From NCBI RefSeq assembly GCF_007489275.1, contig NZ_VLNR01000025.1, positions 17,300 to 81,299 on the forward strand: DNA of 64,000 bases. Direction: 5' to 3'. Below the pieces are notes generated by a model. It had not been told where the DNA came from. It saw only the letters and a list, made by a program, of their open reading frames with translations, and made no database searches. The stretch comes from Aquimarina algiphila (GTDB lineage Bacteria; Bacteroidota; Bacteroidia; Flavobacteriales; Flavobacteriaceae). Shown piece by piece: positions 9,220 through 17,981 of this stretch. How positions within the stretch are numbered: the stretch's first letter is position 1; each line of letters begins with the position of its first letter. A program made the translations under genes and the position numbers.

Positions 9220-10542
9220 CTATTTGTAAACTTCTTTTATGAATTCATCAAAGCTAACTTCCTTCTCCTTTAATTTAGCATTTTCTTTAAAATAAGTAAG
9301 AAGTTTTTTACTCATCATTTGTTCAGAAATTCTTTTCACCTCATCTTGATTAGATAGTATTCTAGCCGCAATATCTTCTAATTCTTTATCCTCGGGTGAG
9401 TTTTGCCCAAACTGAGCCATTTGACCTTTAATCAACTCCTTTGCAAAGTCTTTTAATTCTTCAAAAGTTACTTGTAGATTATTATCATTAATTATTTTTC
9501 CTTCAATTAATTGATAACGCAATCCCTTTTCACTTTTTTCATACTCATCCTTAGCCTCATCTTCTGTTAAAGGTTGTTCTCCTGTGGCGCGAATCCATTT
9601 TTGTAAAAACTCAATTGGAAGATCAAATTTAGTATTCTCCAATACGTTTTCTGTTATATCATTAAGCAACTGTTGTTCTGATTGTTGCTCAAACTGACGC
9701 TCAGCATCTTCTTTTATCTTATTTCTAAGATCAGTAACCGTTTTTATAGTCCCTGGCCCATATAATTTATCAAATAAGTCCTGATCTAAATCAGCAAGCT
9801 CCTGAGTATTGATTTCTGAAACTGTAAAAACCACTTCTACATTTAAATCATGAGCATCATCGTGATTTATTTTTAAAGCACTGATTAGATCATGATCATC
9901 ACTAAATAATCCTTTTGTTTTTACTTTTATAACATCACCAACTTTTGCTCCGATGAATTTATCTAAGTTTTTCTTTCCCTTGATTTTATCTAAAGAAACT
10001 GTAGTTGCATTATCAATCTCCTTTTCTTCATTAACAAAAGTACCAGCAATCAAATCATCTTTTTCTGCAGTATCCTTAGAAATAAGTTTACCATATTGTT
10101 TTTGGATGGTTTTGATCTGATTATCGATCATTTCATCATTTGCAACAATTTTATAATGTGTAATTGCTTTTTTACCATTAAGCTTAACTTCAAACTTTGG
10201 AGCTAATCCAAGTTCGAATTCAAAAGAATAGTTATCCGTATCCCAATTAAAATTTTCTTGTTCCTTTGGTAAAGGATTGCCTAAAACATCAAGTTTTTCT
10301 TCTGTAAGATACTTATTCAACGCATCTTGTAATAGCTTATTTACTTCATCGACTAAAACAGCTTTCCCATATTGCTTTTTAACAAGCCCCATAGGAACAT
10401 GTCCTTTTCTAAACCCAGGGATGTTAGCATTTTTGCGATAATCACTAAGAATTTTATCTACTTTATCGCTATAATCTTCTTTAGCTATATCTACAGTTAC
10501 TACAGCATTTAATTCGTCTAATTGCTCTTTTGAAATATTCAT
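9220..10542 (-). CDS. tig: Trigger factor (ribosome-associated chaperone)
   Basis: Trigger factor binds nascent chains at the ribosome exit tunnel. The start at 10542 ('MNISKEQLDEL') gives 440 residues; the frame runs up to 10605, but those extra codons overlap a good promoter. The ribosome-docking signature 'NIPGFRKGHVP' is at about residues 42-52. The middle region fits the degenerate PPIase-like domain of Bacteroidota trigger factors, followed by the helical C-terminal arms rich in Lys and Glu. It is the first gene of the protein quality-control group tig, clpP, clpX. Confidence 0.93.
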   Translation of the reverse strand: MNISKEQLDELNAVVTVDIAKEDYSDKVDKILSDYRKNANIPGFRKGHVPMGLVKKQYGKAVLVDEVNKLLQDALNKYLTEEKLDVLGNPLPKEQENFNWDTDNYSFEFELGLAPKFEVKLNGKKAITHYKIVANDEMIDNQIKTIQKQYGKLISKDTAEKDDLIAGTFVNEEKEIDNATTVSLDKIKGKKNLDKFIGAKVGDVIKVKTKGLFSDDHDLISALKINHDDAHDLNVEVVFTVSEINTQELADLDQDLFDKLYGPGTIKTVTDLRNKIKEDAERQFEQQSEQQLLNDITENVLENTKFDLPIEFLQKWIRATGEQPLTEDEAKDEYEKSEKGLRYQLIEGKIINDNNLQVTFEELKDFAKELIKGQMAQFGQNSPEDKELEDIAARILSNQDEVKRISEQMMSKKLLTYFKENAKLKEKEVSFDEFIKEVYK

Positions 10543-10574
10543 TATCTCTACGTTTACTACTAAAAATTGGGTTG

Positions 10575-10605
10575 CAAAAGTAATACTTTTTTTATACCAC
10601 AACAA
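10575..10605 (-). promoter_or_regulatory. Promoter of tig
   Basis: On the minus strand, TTG (10603-10605), 20 bases and TACTTTTG (10575-10582) fit the Bacteroidota sigma consensus TTG/TAnnTTTG. The expected transcription start near 10567 lies 25 bases before the chosen ATG. Confidence 0.7.
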
Positions 10606-10627
10606 ATTTTAACTCCCTGAAAAACAG

Positions 10628-10975
10628 TTAGCTTTTATCTTTCTTTAAAATAGAATGTAGTATCGATTGAAATACTGATAGCAAAACACTAAAGATCAGT
10701 GCCCACAACCACCCATTAACACTAAAACCAGATATAAAATAATCTGCTAATAGAATAATTGCAGCATTAATAACAAGAAGAAATAACCCCAATGTAATCA
10801 CAGTAGCGGGTAATGTTAAAATAACTAATATTGGCTTCACTATACTGTTTAAAATTGCTAGAACAAGAGCAACTATTAACGAACTCACATAACTATCCAC
10901 TCCAACTCCAGGTAGGATTTTAGCCAAAACAATTACTGCTACAGCGCTTAAAATAAGTTTAAGTAAAAAATTCAT
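10628..10975 (-). CDS. Four-helix membrane protein of the phage-holin-like (PF04020/YvlD) family
   Basis: The 115-residue product consists almost entirely of four hydrophobic segments with short loops; the Gly-rich 'ILPGVGVDSYVSSLIVALVL' and 'ILNSIVKPILVILTLP' segments are typical of the small inner-membrane family annotated as phage holin or YvlD-like. The name comes from distant similarity only, and there is no phage context here. It lies alone between the tig promoter and the GDSL-gene terminator. The role is unknown; envelope stress has been suggested for relatives. Confidence 0.75.
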   Translation of the reverse strand: MNFLLKLILSAVAVIVLAKILPGVGVDSYVSSLIVALVLAILNSIVKPILVILTLPATVITLGLFLLVINAAIILLADYFISGFSVNGWLWALIFSVLLSVFQSILHSILKKDKS

Positions 10976-11005
10976 ATCTCAAATATAAACTTTATCTGCT
11001 TTAAA

Positions 11006-11037
11006 AAAAAGCCTGCTAATTAATTAGCAGGCTTTTT
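11006..11037 (-). terminator. Terminator of the GDSL lipoprotein / FadL operon
   Basis: A perfect palindrome (arm AAAAAGCCTGCTAATT) is followed by T-runs on both sides; the longer T-run is on the minus strand, directly after the gene ending at 11063. Confidence 0.85.
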
Positions 11038-11062
11038 ATATATCTATATAAAGAGGAAAAAA

Positions 11063-12649
11063 TTAATTCACCTCATTACTTAATGTAACTGTACCATAAT
11101 CAGCTGGATCCACCCTAGGTAAAACCGAACCATACGTAGCCTGAATAGCATCTAAAACACCATTTGTAACCAAGGCATGTGCTCTTGGAGTAGGATGTAC
11201 TCCATCTAATGAAAATCCTCCTCCACTTACAAAAGTAGAAGTAACTGTTCCGCCATTAATACGAATACCACCACTAGATGCTTGCTCCAGAACACTTGCC
11301 ACATCATAAAAAGCAAGCCCATTAGCTGTTGCAAGTCCAGAAATAGTAGCATTAAATGCCACACGTGCATTTTCTATTGCCGTTTGTTCTTCTGGTATTA
11401 ATACATACTGGTCTCCTAATGGTAATGATACTCCGCTAACAGAAAATTGAGCCGCTGTTTCTTGTGGCACACCAAGCATTACTAATTCTGCCACCCTATC
11501 TGTATTTAATTGCCCAATAACTCTAGAGCTAGGAAGCACTAATAAATCTTCAGCTGTAGCCTGTCTTGCTTGTCCAAATTGAGCAGCAATAATAGGTGCC
11601 AGAGGACCAAAAGCCCCTGCAAGAACCGCAGAAAGATTAGTAGTGATATCAGCAAGGGATTCATCCTTAATCACTACTGCACTAGCAGCAGTTGTTGAAA
11701 ATTCAATTGATCTTTCAGGAAAACCTAAAAATGTAAATGCCATATTTAATTGAGAATATACTCCATTAAGTGTTGGTATTTGAGGCCCAAAATTAGGATC
11801 TAAAGGACTTAGCGGTGCATAAGGAACCGTTGTAAAGAATGGTAATGAGGTTACACTTGGTAAATTTAAAACCACACCTTTAGCACCATTTGCGGTAAGC
11901 CCATCTATTAATTGACTATATACACCTGCAAACGTAGTTGTATTTGTAATATCATTAGATCCATATGTTGACGGATCAAGATTAGGGATTTCGTTATGAT
12001 CTACACCTACACCTCCTGAAGTTGCATAACTAAGAATATCATTATTCCCAATCCATAAAGAGAAGAAGGTAGGGTTTTGTGCAACTGCATCTCCAATTAC
12101 AGTTGATGTTGCAGAAGAAGCAAATCTCGCATAATATGGATTTGCTAATCCAGCACTTACACCCGCGGCATTACCATACCCTGGAGCAGCTAGATGATAA
12201 CTCTTGGCTCCCGGAACTCCCATATTATTAAAAGAACTCCCCAGACTAGTTGTAAAATCTGTAGAAGGCGCAGCTCCTGTAAATGTAGCTGGCCCAACAG
12301 GATTACCATCAGCATCAAACACCAATACAAATCTTGGAGGGAAACTTACAGGATCATTACTAAACCCTCCTACATTGTCTGCCATTAATGGCTGTGTAAA
12401 ATCTCCTCCGCCTGCAAATGCAAACTGTTGAGATAAGATATTAGGATATGAATTTTCTTGTCCTGTAATATATAATGCTCCATCAGCAAAACCTGCTGTA
12501 AGCGAATTTCCTAATGCAACAAAATTACTAAAATCAGCCTCACCACTTGCGTATGTTCCTGCCTCATCAATTGGATTATCAAATTCTGGTTCACAAGCTA
12601 CTAATCCTAATGCCAGAATTGCCAAATATTTTATATTTTTCCTCATCAT
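11063..12649 (-). CDS. GDSL/SGNH-family hydrolase lipoprotein
   Basis: The N-terminus has a lipoprotein signal ('LAILALGLVACEPEF', lipidated Cys near residue 19), so the protein is probably anchored in the outer membrane. SGNH-hydrolase blocks are visible: block I 'VALGNSLTAGFADG' with the nucleophile Ser, block III 'WIGNNDIL', and a C-terminal 'DGVHPTPRAHALV' carrying the Asp-His pair. Such enzymes are esterases or lipases. At 528 residues it is longer than a minimal SGNH domain, with an insertion in the middle. It lies 5 bases downstream of the FadL-type porin gene in the same operon, suggesting lipid or ester uptake and hydrolysis. The start could be either of the two adjacent Met codons. 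Confidence 0.85.
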   Translation of the reverse strand: MMRKNIKYLAILALGLVACEPEFDNPIDEAGTYASGEADFSNFVALGNSLTAGFADGALYITGQENSYPNILSQQFAFAGGGDFTQPLMADNVGGFSNDPVSFPPRFVLVFDADGNPVGPATFTGAAPSTDFTTSLGSSFNNMGVPGAKSYHLAAPGYGNAAGVSAGLANPYYARFASSATSTVIGDAVAQNPTFFSLWIGNNDILSYATSGGVGVDHNEIPNLDPSTYGSNDITNTTTFAGVYSQLIDGLTANGAKGVVLNLPSVTSLPFFTTVPYAPLSPLDPNFGPQIPTLNGVYSQLNMAFTFLGFPERSIEFSTTAASAVVIKDESLADITTNLSAVLAGAFGPLAPIIAAQFGQARQATAEDLLVLPSSRVIGQLNTDRVAELVMLGVPQETAAQFSVSGVSLPLGDQYVLIPEEQTAIENARVAFNATISGLATANGLAFYDVASVLEQASSGGIRINGGTVTSTFVSGGGFSLDGVHPTPRAHALVTNGVLDAIQATYGSVLPRVDPADYGTVTLSNEVN

Positions 12650-12654
12650 CTTTA

Positions 12655-13902
12655 TTACAATTTATAAGTTAAACCAAGTCCAGGCGCAAATGCGCTTGAT
12701 TTATATGTCCCACCAAAAGTTTCTGTACCTCCTGTTGAACTTGTACCAAAATCATAAGAAGCATCAGTTTCTTCAAATCTTAGGTAAAAGAAAGAAGCAT
12801 CAATTGCTAATTTAGATGTTACAGCAAAGCTTAAACCACCAGAGAATCCATCAGAATCATTACGTGGCGTTTCAGGAGCAAAAAATCCAGGTTGTACTGG
12901 TGTTTCATCTCTGTAATATCCTGCTCTTAATGTAATCTTTTCTGTTGCCGCATACTGGACACCAAAACGGTACACAGAAGAGTTTTTATAGTTACGAGGG
13001 TTTATAGAATTTCTACCGTTTCCGAAATTAATATCTAAAGACTCATAGACATCCCAATATTGTCTATTATAGTCAAAAGCAAACAACCATTTGTTATACT
13101 CATAAGAAAGTCCTACAGTTAATTCTGCTGGTAATGGTAATTCTGCGTTAAAAGAAGTTGTTCCATTTGCAGGAGCTCCTGTAGAATTAGGGAAATTAGC
13201 AAAAGTAGCTTCCCCACCATCTGATTCTAATATAATTTCGCTTCGGTAACTAAATCCAAGTCTAAGATTATCTACAGGGTTAAACATTGCACCAATACTC
13301 CATCCCCAATTAGAAACACCAGAATCGTCTATAGTGATATTCGAACGAACACCTTCTATATCTGTTGTTGTTCTACTGGCATTACGGTTAAAGTTTACAT
13401 TACCCGTAACATAAATAGGACCACCACCAATACTAAAATGATCAGAAAGTTTAAACGATACTACTGGTTGAATATAAATAGCTGCCAAATCAATATTATT
13501 TACTAACTGAGATCCAGCCCAATCAGTTGGCCAGGTAACCTCACTACCATAAGGCGTATACACTCCAAGTCCAACAGACATCCAGTCATTTACTTGATAT
13601 GAAGCATATAAGTTAAGAGGCGTCCCTACAGAATTATCGGTTTCTGCAGAAATTCCTAGTTCTTCGTTTTGAAAAATTACATCAGTAAAAATCGCACTCG
13701 CACCAACACTCACGTTAATTTTGTTCTCTAAGTACACAAGACCTGCCGGATTAAAGAACACAAGCTCAGCACTGTTCACCACCGCTACTCCCGTATGTCC
13801 CATAGCCATTGCTCGCTGACCTTGTACACTAACTCTATATCCACCTGCATATGTGACCATAGTCACCGAGACGAATAGAACTAATAATAAAAGTTTTCTC
13901 AT
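12655..13902 (-). CDS. OmpP1/FadL/TodX-family outer membrane transport protein
   Basis: This 415-residue outer-membrane beta-barrel begins with a signal peptide ending near 'VTYAGG'. It then shows the N-terminal plug signature 'AMAMGHTGVAVVNSAELVFFNPAGL', typical of FadL/TodX channels that pass hydrophobic molecules such as long-chain fatty acids or aromatics. Alternating aromatic beta strands follow, ending 'APGLGLTYKL'. It is first in an operon with the GDSL lipoprotein, a recurrent pairing in flavobacteria, and has a good promoter at 13954-13983. The exact substrate is unknown. Confidence 0.88.
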   Translation of the reverse strand: MRKLLLLVLFVSVTMVTYAGGYRVSVQGQRAMAMGHTGVAVVNSAELVFFNPAGLVYLENKINVSVGASAIFTDVIFQNEELGISAETDNSVGTPLNLYASYQVNDWMSVGLGVYTPYGSEVTWPTDWAGSQLVNNIDLAAIYIQPVVSFKLSDHFSIGGGPIYVTGNVNFNRNASRTTTDIEGVRSNITIDDSGVSNWGWSIGAMFNPVDNLRLGFSYRSEIILESDGGEATFANFPNSTGAPANGTTSFNAELPLPAELTVGLSYEYNKWLFAFDYNRQYWDVYESLDINFGNGRNSINPRNYKNSSVYRFGVQYAATEKITLRAGYYRDETPVQPGFFAPETPRNDSDGFSGGLSFAVTSKLAIDASFFYLRFEETDASYDFGTSSTGGTETFGGTYKSSAFAPGLGLTYKL

Positions 13903-13953
13903 AATTAATTTAGAATTGTTTTGTTATTTTAGGATTATGTAAAATTGATTTTC

Positions 13954-13983
13954 CAAATTTAATAGAAAATACTAATTATCCAA
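13954..13983 (-). promoter_or_regulatory. Promoter of the FadL/GDSL operon
   Basis: On the minus strand, TTG (13981-13983), 19 bases and TAAATTTG (13954-13961) fit the Bacteroidota promoter consensus well. The 5' leader would be about 45 bases. Confidence 0.7.
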
Positions 13984-14023
13984 CGAAATCATCAAAATAT
14001 TATGCATACATAGCATTTTTTAT

Positions 14024-14791
14024 CTATTTTTTGATAAATTCTAACACTCTGGTCAAAAATTCCGTTGGATTTTCTGCGTGTAACCAATGCCCAGCAGCAG
14101 AAATTTCCCCAATCTCTGAATGCGGGAATTGCTTTTTAATCCTAATTACATCTTCACTAACAATGTAGTTAGACTTTTCCCCTTTTAGAAATAAGGTTTT
14201 ACCATTGTAGTTTAAATTTTCAGGGAGCTCCACACCTATTTCAGAAGCATTTTTCATCAACGCTTCAAGGTGTATTCGCAATCCTAATGTTCCTTTATCT
14301 ATCCAATACAAATTTTTCAATAGAAACATTCGCACTCCTACATCAGGAACATACAAACTAAGTTCCTTATCTACTTCTCCTCTTGATTTTAATACTTCAA
14401 AATCCAAAGCACTTAATCCATCCAAAATGTCCTGATGATGCAATGGATAATATTTTGGTCCTATATCTGCAACAATAAGATGGTCAATAAGAGTAGGATA
14501 TTTTACTGCAAAAAGCATCACAGTTTTCCCTCCCATTGAGTGCCCTAAAAGATTAATATTTTTTAAATGATGTATTTCACAATACTCAGCCAAATCATTA
14601 GCCATCAATTCATAATTAAAATCATCACTATGTGAGCTTCTACCATGATTACGCTGATCAATAAGATGCACCTGAAAACCTTGTTCAGCAATCTTTTTAC
14701 CAAGTGTTTTCCAATTATCTCCCATCCCTAAAAACCCATGAAGGATTAGAAATGGTTGACCTTCTCCAAAAACGTTAGCGTGTAATTTCAT
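14024..14791 (-). CDS. Alpha/beta-fold hydrolase (YbfF-like esterase)
   Basis: The 255-residue cytoplasmic enzyme shows the alpha/beta hydrolase core: oxyanion region 'LHGFLGMGDNW' near the N-terminus, nucleophile elbow 'LLGHSMGGKT' (Ser at about residue 98), and the C-terminal catalytic His in 'AAGHWLHAENP'. 'DQRNHGRSSHS' before the elbow is typical of the YbfF/acyl-CoA esterase branch. It lies 14 bases downstream of pdxJ on the same strand and is probably cotranscribed with it. The substrate is unknown. Confidence 0.88.
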   Translation of the reverse strand: MKLHANVFGEGQPFLILHGFLGMGDNWKTLGKKIAEQGFQVHLIDQRNHGRSSHSDDFNYELMANDLAEYCEIHHLKNINLLGHSMGGKTVMLFAVKYPTLIDHLIVADIGPKYYPLHHQDILDGLSALDFEVLKSRGEVDKELSLYVPDVGVRMFLLKNLYWIDKGTLGLRIHLEALMKNASEIGVELPENLNYNGKTLFLKGEKSNYIVSEDVIRIKKQFPHSEIGEISAAGHWLHAENPTEFLTRVLEFIKK

Positions 14792-14805
14792 AAAACAAAC
14801 TATTA

Positions 14806-15519
14806 TTATTTGAGTCGATATAAATACATATTAATCACATTCTCTAATCCTAGATATATAGATTCACTTATTAAAGCGTGACCAATTGAAACTTCAAGCA
14901 AATCAGGAACATTATCCTTAAAAAACTTAATATTATCCAAAGAGAGATCATGCCCTGCATTAACCCCTATACCCAAATCGATAGCTCGCTGAGCACATAA
15001 TGCATATGGCTTTACAGCTTCCAGATTTCCTTTTGCATAAGACGAAGCAAACTCCTCTGTATACAATTCTATTCTTTCTGTACCGGTAGCTGCAGCCCCT
15101 TCGATCATTTCTTCTACAGGATCAACAAAGATTGAAGTCCTTATATTATTACGTTTAAATTCTGATATCACATCTATCAAAAAACCTTTATGCTTTTTTG
15201 TATCCCACCCGGCATTACTAGTAATAGCATCTTCTGCATCAGGAACCAAAGTAACCTGGGTTGGAGCGACAGCCAATACCAATTCTATAAATTTAGGAAT
15301 TGGGTTTCCCTCTATATTATATTCTGTGGTTACAATAGGCTTCAAATCATATGCATCTCTATATCTGATATGTCTTTCATCTGGTCTTGGATGTATTGTA
15401 ATTCCCTGCCCTCCAAAATTCTGAATATCAGACGCCACCTGAATCAGATTTGGTGTATCTCCTCCTCTAGAATTTCGTAAGGTTGCAATTTTATTTACGT
15501 TAACACTTAACTTTGTCAT
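14806..15519 (-). CDS. pdxJ: Pyridoxine 5'-phosphate synthase
   Basis: PdxJ condenses 1-deoxy-D-xylulose 5-phosphate with 3-amino-2-oxopropyl phosphate to form pyridoxine 5'-phosphate in vitamin B6 synthesis. The 237-residue TIM barrel begins 'LSVNVNKIATLRNSRGG' and contains 'GITIHPRPDERHIRY', 'VTLVPDAEDAITSN', 'IELYTEEFA', 'GVNAGHDLSLDN' and 'EVSIGHALIS', all diagnostic. Length is normal. It is the first gene of a pair with the alpha/beta hydrolase and is divergent from the CBS protein gene. Confidence 0.96.
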   Translation of the reverse strand: MTKLSVNVNKIATLRNSRGGDTPNLIQVASDIQNFGGQGITIHPRPDERHIRYRDAYDLKPIVTTEYNIEGNPIPKFIELVLAVAPTQVTLVPDAEDAITSNAGWDTKKHKGFLIDVISEFKRNNIRTSIFVDPVEEMIEGAAATGTERIELYTEEFASSYAKGNLEAVKPYALCAQRAIDLGIGVNAGHDLSLDNIKFFKDNVPDLLEVSIGHALISESIYLGLENVINMYLYRLK

Positions 15520-15546
15520 GGTTTTTGATGTCTTTATCTAAAAAAG

Positions 15547-15554
15547 CAAAAATA
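15547..15554 (-). promoter_or_regulatory. -7 box (TATTTTTG) for pdxJ
   Basis: TATTTTTG on the minus strand fits TAnnTTTG and lies 27 bases upstream of the pdxJ ATG. No TTG box was found at the right distance. Confidence 0.4.
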
Positions 15555-15620
15555 CAAAGTTGAGAACGCCTTGATTGTATATTTTTTGATTATTTTGCAT
15601 AATATAGCTCCCCATAAATT

Positions 15621-16277
15621 ATGAAGACAAATTTGTATATAGTTAATGAAATAGAGCCTCTAGATGTGTCTGCCAAAGTTACAGACACACAACTGTTGTT
15701 TAATGAGCTTACCTACACTCATTTTCCAGTTTTAAAGAAAGGCATTTACCTTGGATGCATCTCTGAGGCTGACATTAGGTGTTTTGAAACTGACAAAAAT
15801 CTAGATGCATATCAATATGCCCTTGAAGGTTTCTATGCGCGAAAAGATGATAATTGGTTAGACATTCTAGAGTCGTTTGCTCAGAACAACTCCAACATCA
15901 TGCCTATACTTGATGATGACAATAGATATTTAGGTTTTTTTGAACTTGGAGACATCATTAATCTTTTTAACGAAACTCCTTTTTTAAGTGAACCAGGAAA
16001 CATTTTAATCGTAGAAAAAGGGATTTTAGATTATTCATTCAGTGAAATTTCGCAGATCGTGGAATCTAATAACGCCAAAGTGTTAGGGTTATTTATTTCT
16101 AAAATGGAAAATGACGTAGCACAAATAACACTAAAAATTAGTGATAGTGATATCAACAACATTGTACAAACATTTAGAAGATACAGCTACAACATTGTTT
16201 CCAAACACCATGAAGATTCATTTTTAACAAACCTTAAAGAGAGATCACAATATTTAGAAAAATACCTTAATATATAG
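15621..16277 (+). CDS. CBS-domain protein
   Basis: The 218-residue cytoplasmic protein holds a CBS-domain pair in its N-terminal half ('HFPVLKKGIYLGCISEADI' and 'NSNIMPILDDDNRYLGFFEL'), a module that senses adenine nucleotides or related ligands. The C-terminal part ('LDYSFSEISQIVESNNAKVLGL') resembles an ACT-like beta-alpha-beta region. No catalytic domain is attached. It is located between pdxJ and nadK, an arrangement conserved in flavobacteria. The ligand is unknown. Confidence 0.82.
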   Translation: MKTNLYIVNEIEPLDVSAKVTDTQLLFNELTYTHFPVLKKGIYLGCISEADIRCFETDKNLDAYQYALEGFYARKDDNWLDILESFAQNNSNIMPILDDDNRYLGFFELGDIINLFNETPFLSEPGNILIVEKGILDYSFSEISQIVESNNAKVLGLFISKMENDVAQITLKISDSDINNIVQTFRRYSYNIVSKHHEDSFLTNLKERSQYLEKYLNI

Positions 16278-16317
16278 TGCTATTTAGCTAACCAATACTA
16301 ACACAAATCAAAATATA

Positions 16318-17202
16318 ATGAAGATCGGTATATATGGCCAGTTCTATCATAAAAACTCTGGAATCTACATACAGCAATTATTAGAAACTTTAGATAAAAA
16401 TGGTGCAGAAGTCGTAATCGAGAAGAATTTTCTTGAATTGATAAACCTTCATGACGAAATCGACAAGACCTATTCTCATTTTAGCACTTTTGAAGAACTA
16501 GACACTTCTTATGATCTTTTTTTCAGTATAGGAGGAGATGGCACTATCCTTAAAACCATAACATATGTTCGAGATTTAGGAATTCCAATAGCCGGAATAA
16601 ACACAGGGAGACTAGGTTTTTTGGCAACTATTCAAAAAGAAGAAATCAAAGATAGTATAGCATTAATACTTGATAAAAAATTTTATATATCCTCAAGAAG
16701 CCTGGTTACCATAGAAACCTCTCCGTCCAGTGAAGAATTTGGCGTTTTAAATTTTGCCATGAATGAAATCGCGGTAAGTAGAAGAAATACGACATCTATG
16801 GTTACAGTACACACTAGCCTTAACAACGAATTTCTAACTTCATACTGGGCAGATGGTTTAATCGTTTCTACCCCTACTGGCTCTACAGGATATTCATTAA
16901 GTTGTGGAGGACCAGTAATAACCCCTGATGCAGAAAGTATGGTCCTCACCCCTATCGCACCGCACAACCTTAATGCCAGACCTTTAGTAATTCCTGATAA
17001 TCAAGAAATCGAATTACAGGTTTCTGGAAGAGAGGATTCTTATTTAGTTTCTTTAGACTCAAGAATTCACACTTTACCAAACGATACTACTATTATTATT
17101 AAAAAAGCATCTTTTAAAATTAACATGGTAGTTCTTCAAGACAATAGTTTTCTAAAAACATTACGTAAAAAGATGTTATGGGGAGAAGATAAACGTAATT
17201 GA
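16318..17202 (+). CDS. nadK: NAD kinase
   Basis: NadK phosphorylates NAD to NADP. The 294-residue product contains the family motifs 'SIGGDGTILKT' (the GGDGT loop), 'GINTGRLGFLA', 'TPTGSTGYSLSCGGPVI' and 'APHNLNARPLVI'. The length is normal for bacterial NadK. It follows the CBS gene by 40 bases and is probably in the same transcript; the next gene has its own promoter at 17256-17284. Confidence 0.96.
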   Translation: MKIGIYGQFYHKNSGIYIQQLLETLDKNGAEVVIEKNFLELINLHDEIDKTYSHFSTFEELDTSYDLFFSIGGDGTILKTITYVRDLGIPIAGINTGRLGFLATIQKEEIKDSIALILDKKFYISSRSLVTIETSPSSEEFGVLNFAMNEIAVSRRNTTSMVTVHTSLNNEFLTSYWADGLIVSTPTGSTGYSLSCGGPVITPDAESMVLTPIAPHNLNARPLVIPDNQEIELQVSGREDSYLVSLDSRIHTLPNDTTIIIKKASFKINMVVLQDNSFLKTLRKKMLWGEDKRN

Positions 17203-17245
17203 ACAATAAAACTGATTAAAAAGTGTTTTTTATTCATACTATTTT

Positions 17246-17284
17246 ACACAAATTCTTGTGTAGTAAAGTTAATTGTTATATTTG
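17246..17284 (+). promoter_or_regulatory. Promoter with overlapping ACACAA/TTGTGT dyad, upstream of the DUF6089-uppS-bamA operon
   Basis: TTG (17256-17258), 18 bases and TATATTTG (17277-17284) make a good Bacteroidota promoter. The -33 TTG is the right arm of a perfect 6-bp inverted repeat ACACAA-ATTC-TTGTGT (17246-17261), so a regulator binding there would block the promoter. The transcript start would be close to the ATG at 17302. Confidence 0.65.
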
Positions 17285-17301
17285 CAAACTTTTGAAAATC
17301 T

Positions 17302-17979
17302 ATGAGATACTTAGCATCACTTATAATTGTAGTATTTTTTACACAATCTATAGCATCACAAACTTATGAAGTAGGTTTGATGTTAGGAGGTTCTAATTAT
17401 ATAGGAGACGTGGGGTCTACCTACTACATTTCACCAAACGATATTGCTTTTGGAGCTATTGGAAAATGGAATAGAAGTAAACGACACGCTTTTAGAGCTT
17501 CATTTCTATATGCAGAACTTAATGCTGATGACGACAAAGGAGATGACAGAAGAAAACAAAGAGGGTTAAGTTTTAACAATTCTGTAAAAGAATTATCATT
17601 AGGAATGGAATTTAACTTCTGGGATTGGTATCTTTACGACGGAGAATCCCAATTCACCCCTTACCTATATACTGGAATAACTGCATTTAACTATGGAGCA
17701 TTAGCTGTTGATCTTAATAATGAGATTGACGCTTATGCAGATAAATGGAGTTTTGCAATCCCTATGGTATTAGGTATTAAAAAAACATTAGGTAGAGATT
17801 TTGTACTTGGTGCCGAAATAGGTGCTCGGTATACATTTACAGATAATCTAGACGGTAGTGACCCTGATGATAGATTCGGTACCGGATTTGGTAATTTAAA
17901 AAATAACGACTGGTATTTATTTACCGGCATAACAATATCTTACACTTGGGGTAGGGTACCTTGTTATTGTGCTTTCTAA
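17302..17979 (+). CDS. DUF6089-like outer membrane beta-barrel protein
   Basis: This 225-residue secreted protein has a signal peptide ending near 'SIASQ', then 'YEVGLMLGGSNYIGDVGS' and repeated amphipathic beta strands ('AFRASFLYAEL', 'ELSLGMEFNFWDWY'), consistent with a small eight-stranded outer membrane barrel. It matches the family usually named DUF6089 in flavobacteria, found directly upstream of uppS and bamA as here (2 bases before uppS). A role in envelope assembly is suggested by context only. Confidence 0.75.
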   Translation: MRYLASLIIVVFFTQSIASQTYEVGLMLGGSNYIGDVGSTYYISPNDIAFGAIGKWNRSKRHAFRASFLYAELNADDDKGDDRRKQRGLSFNNSVKELSLGMEFNFWDWYLYDGESQFTPYLYTGITAFNYGALAVDLNNEIDAYADKWSFAIPMVLGIKKTLGRDFVLGAEIGARYTFTDNLDGSDPDDRFGTGFGNLKNNDWYLFTGITISYTWGRVPCYCAF

Positions 17980-17981
17980 AA

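Noticed and set aside
10543..10605. N-terminal extension of trigger factor
   Set aside because: The extra 21 residues overlap the TTG/TAnnTTTG promoter and are absent from family members; the Met at 10542 is the better start.
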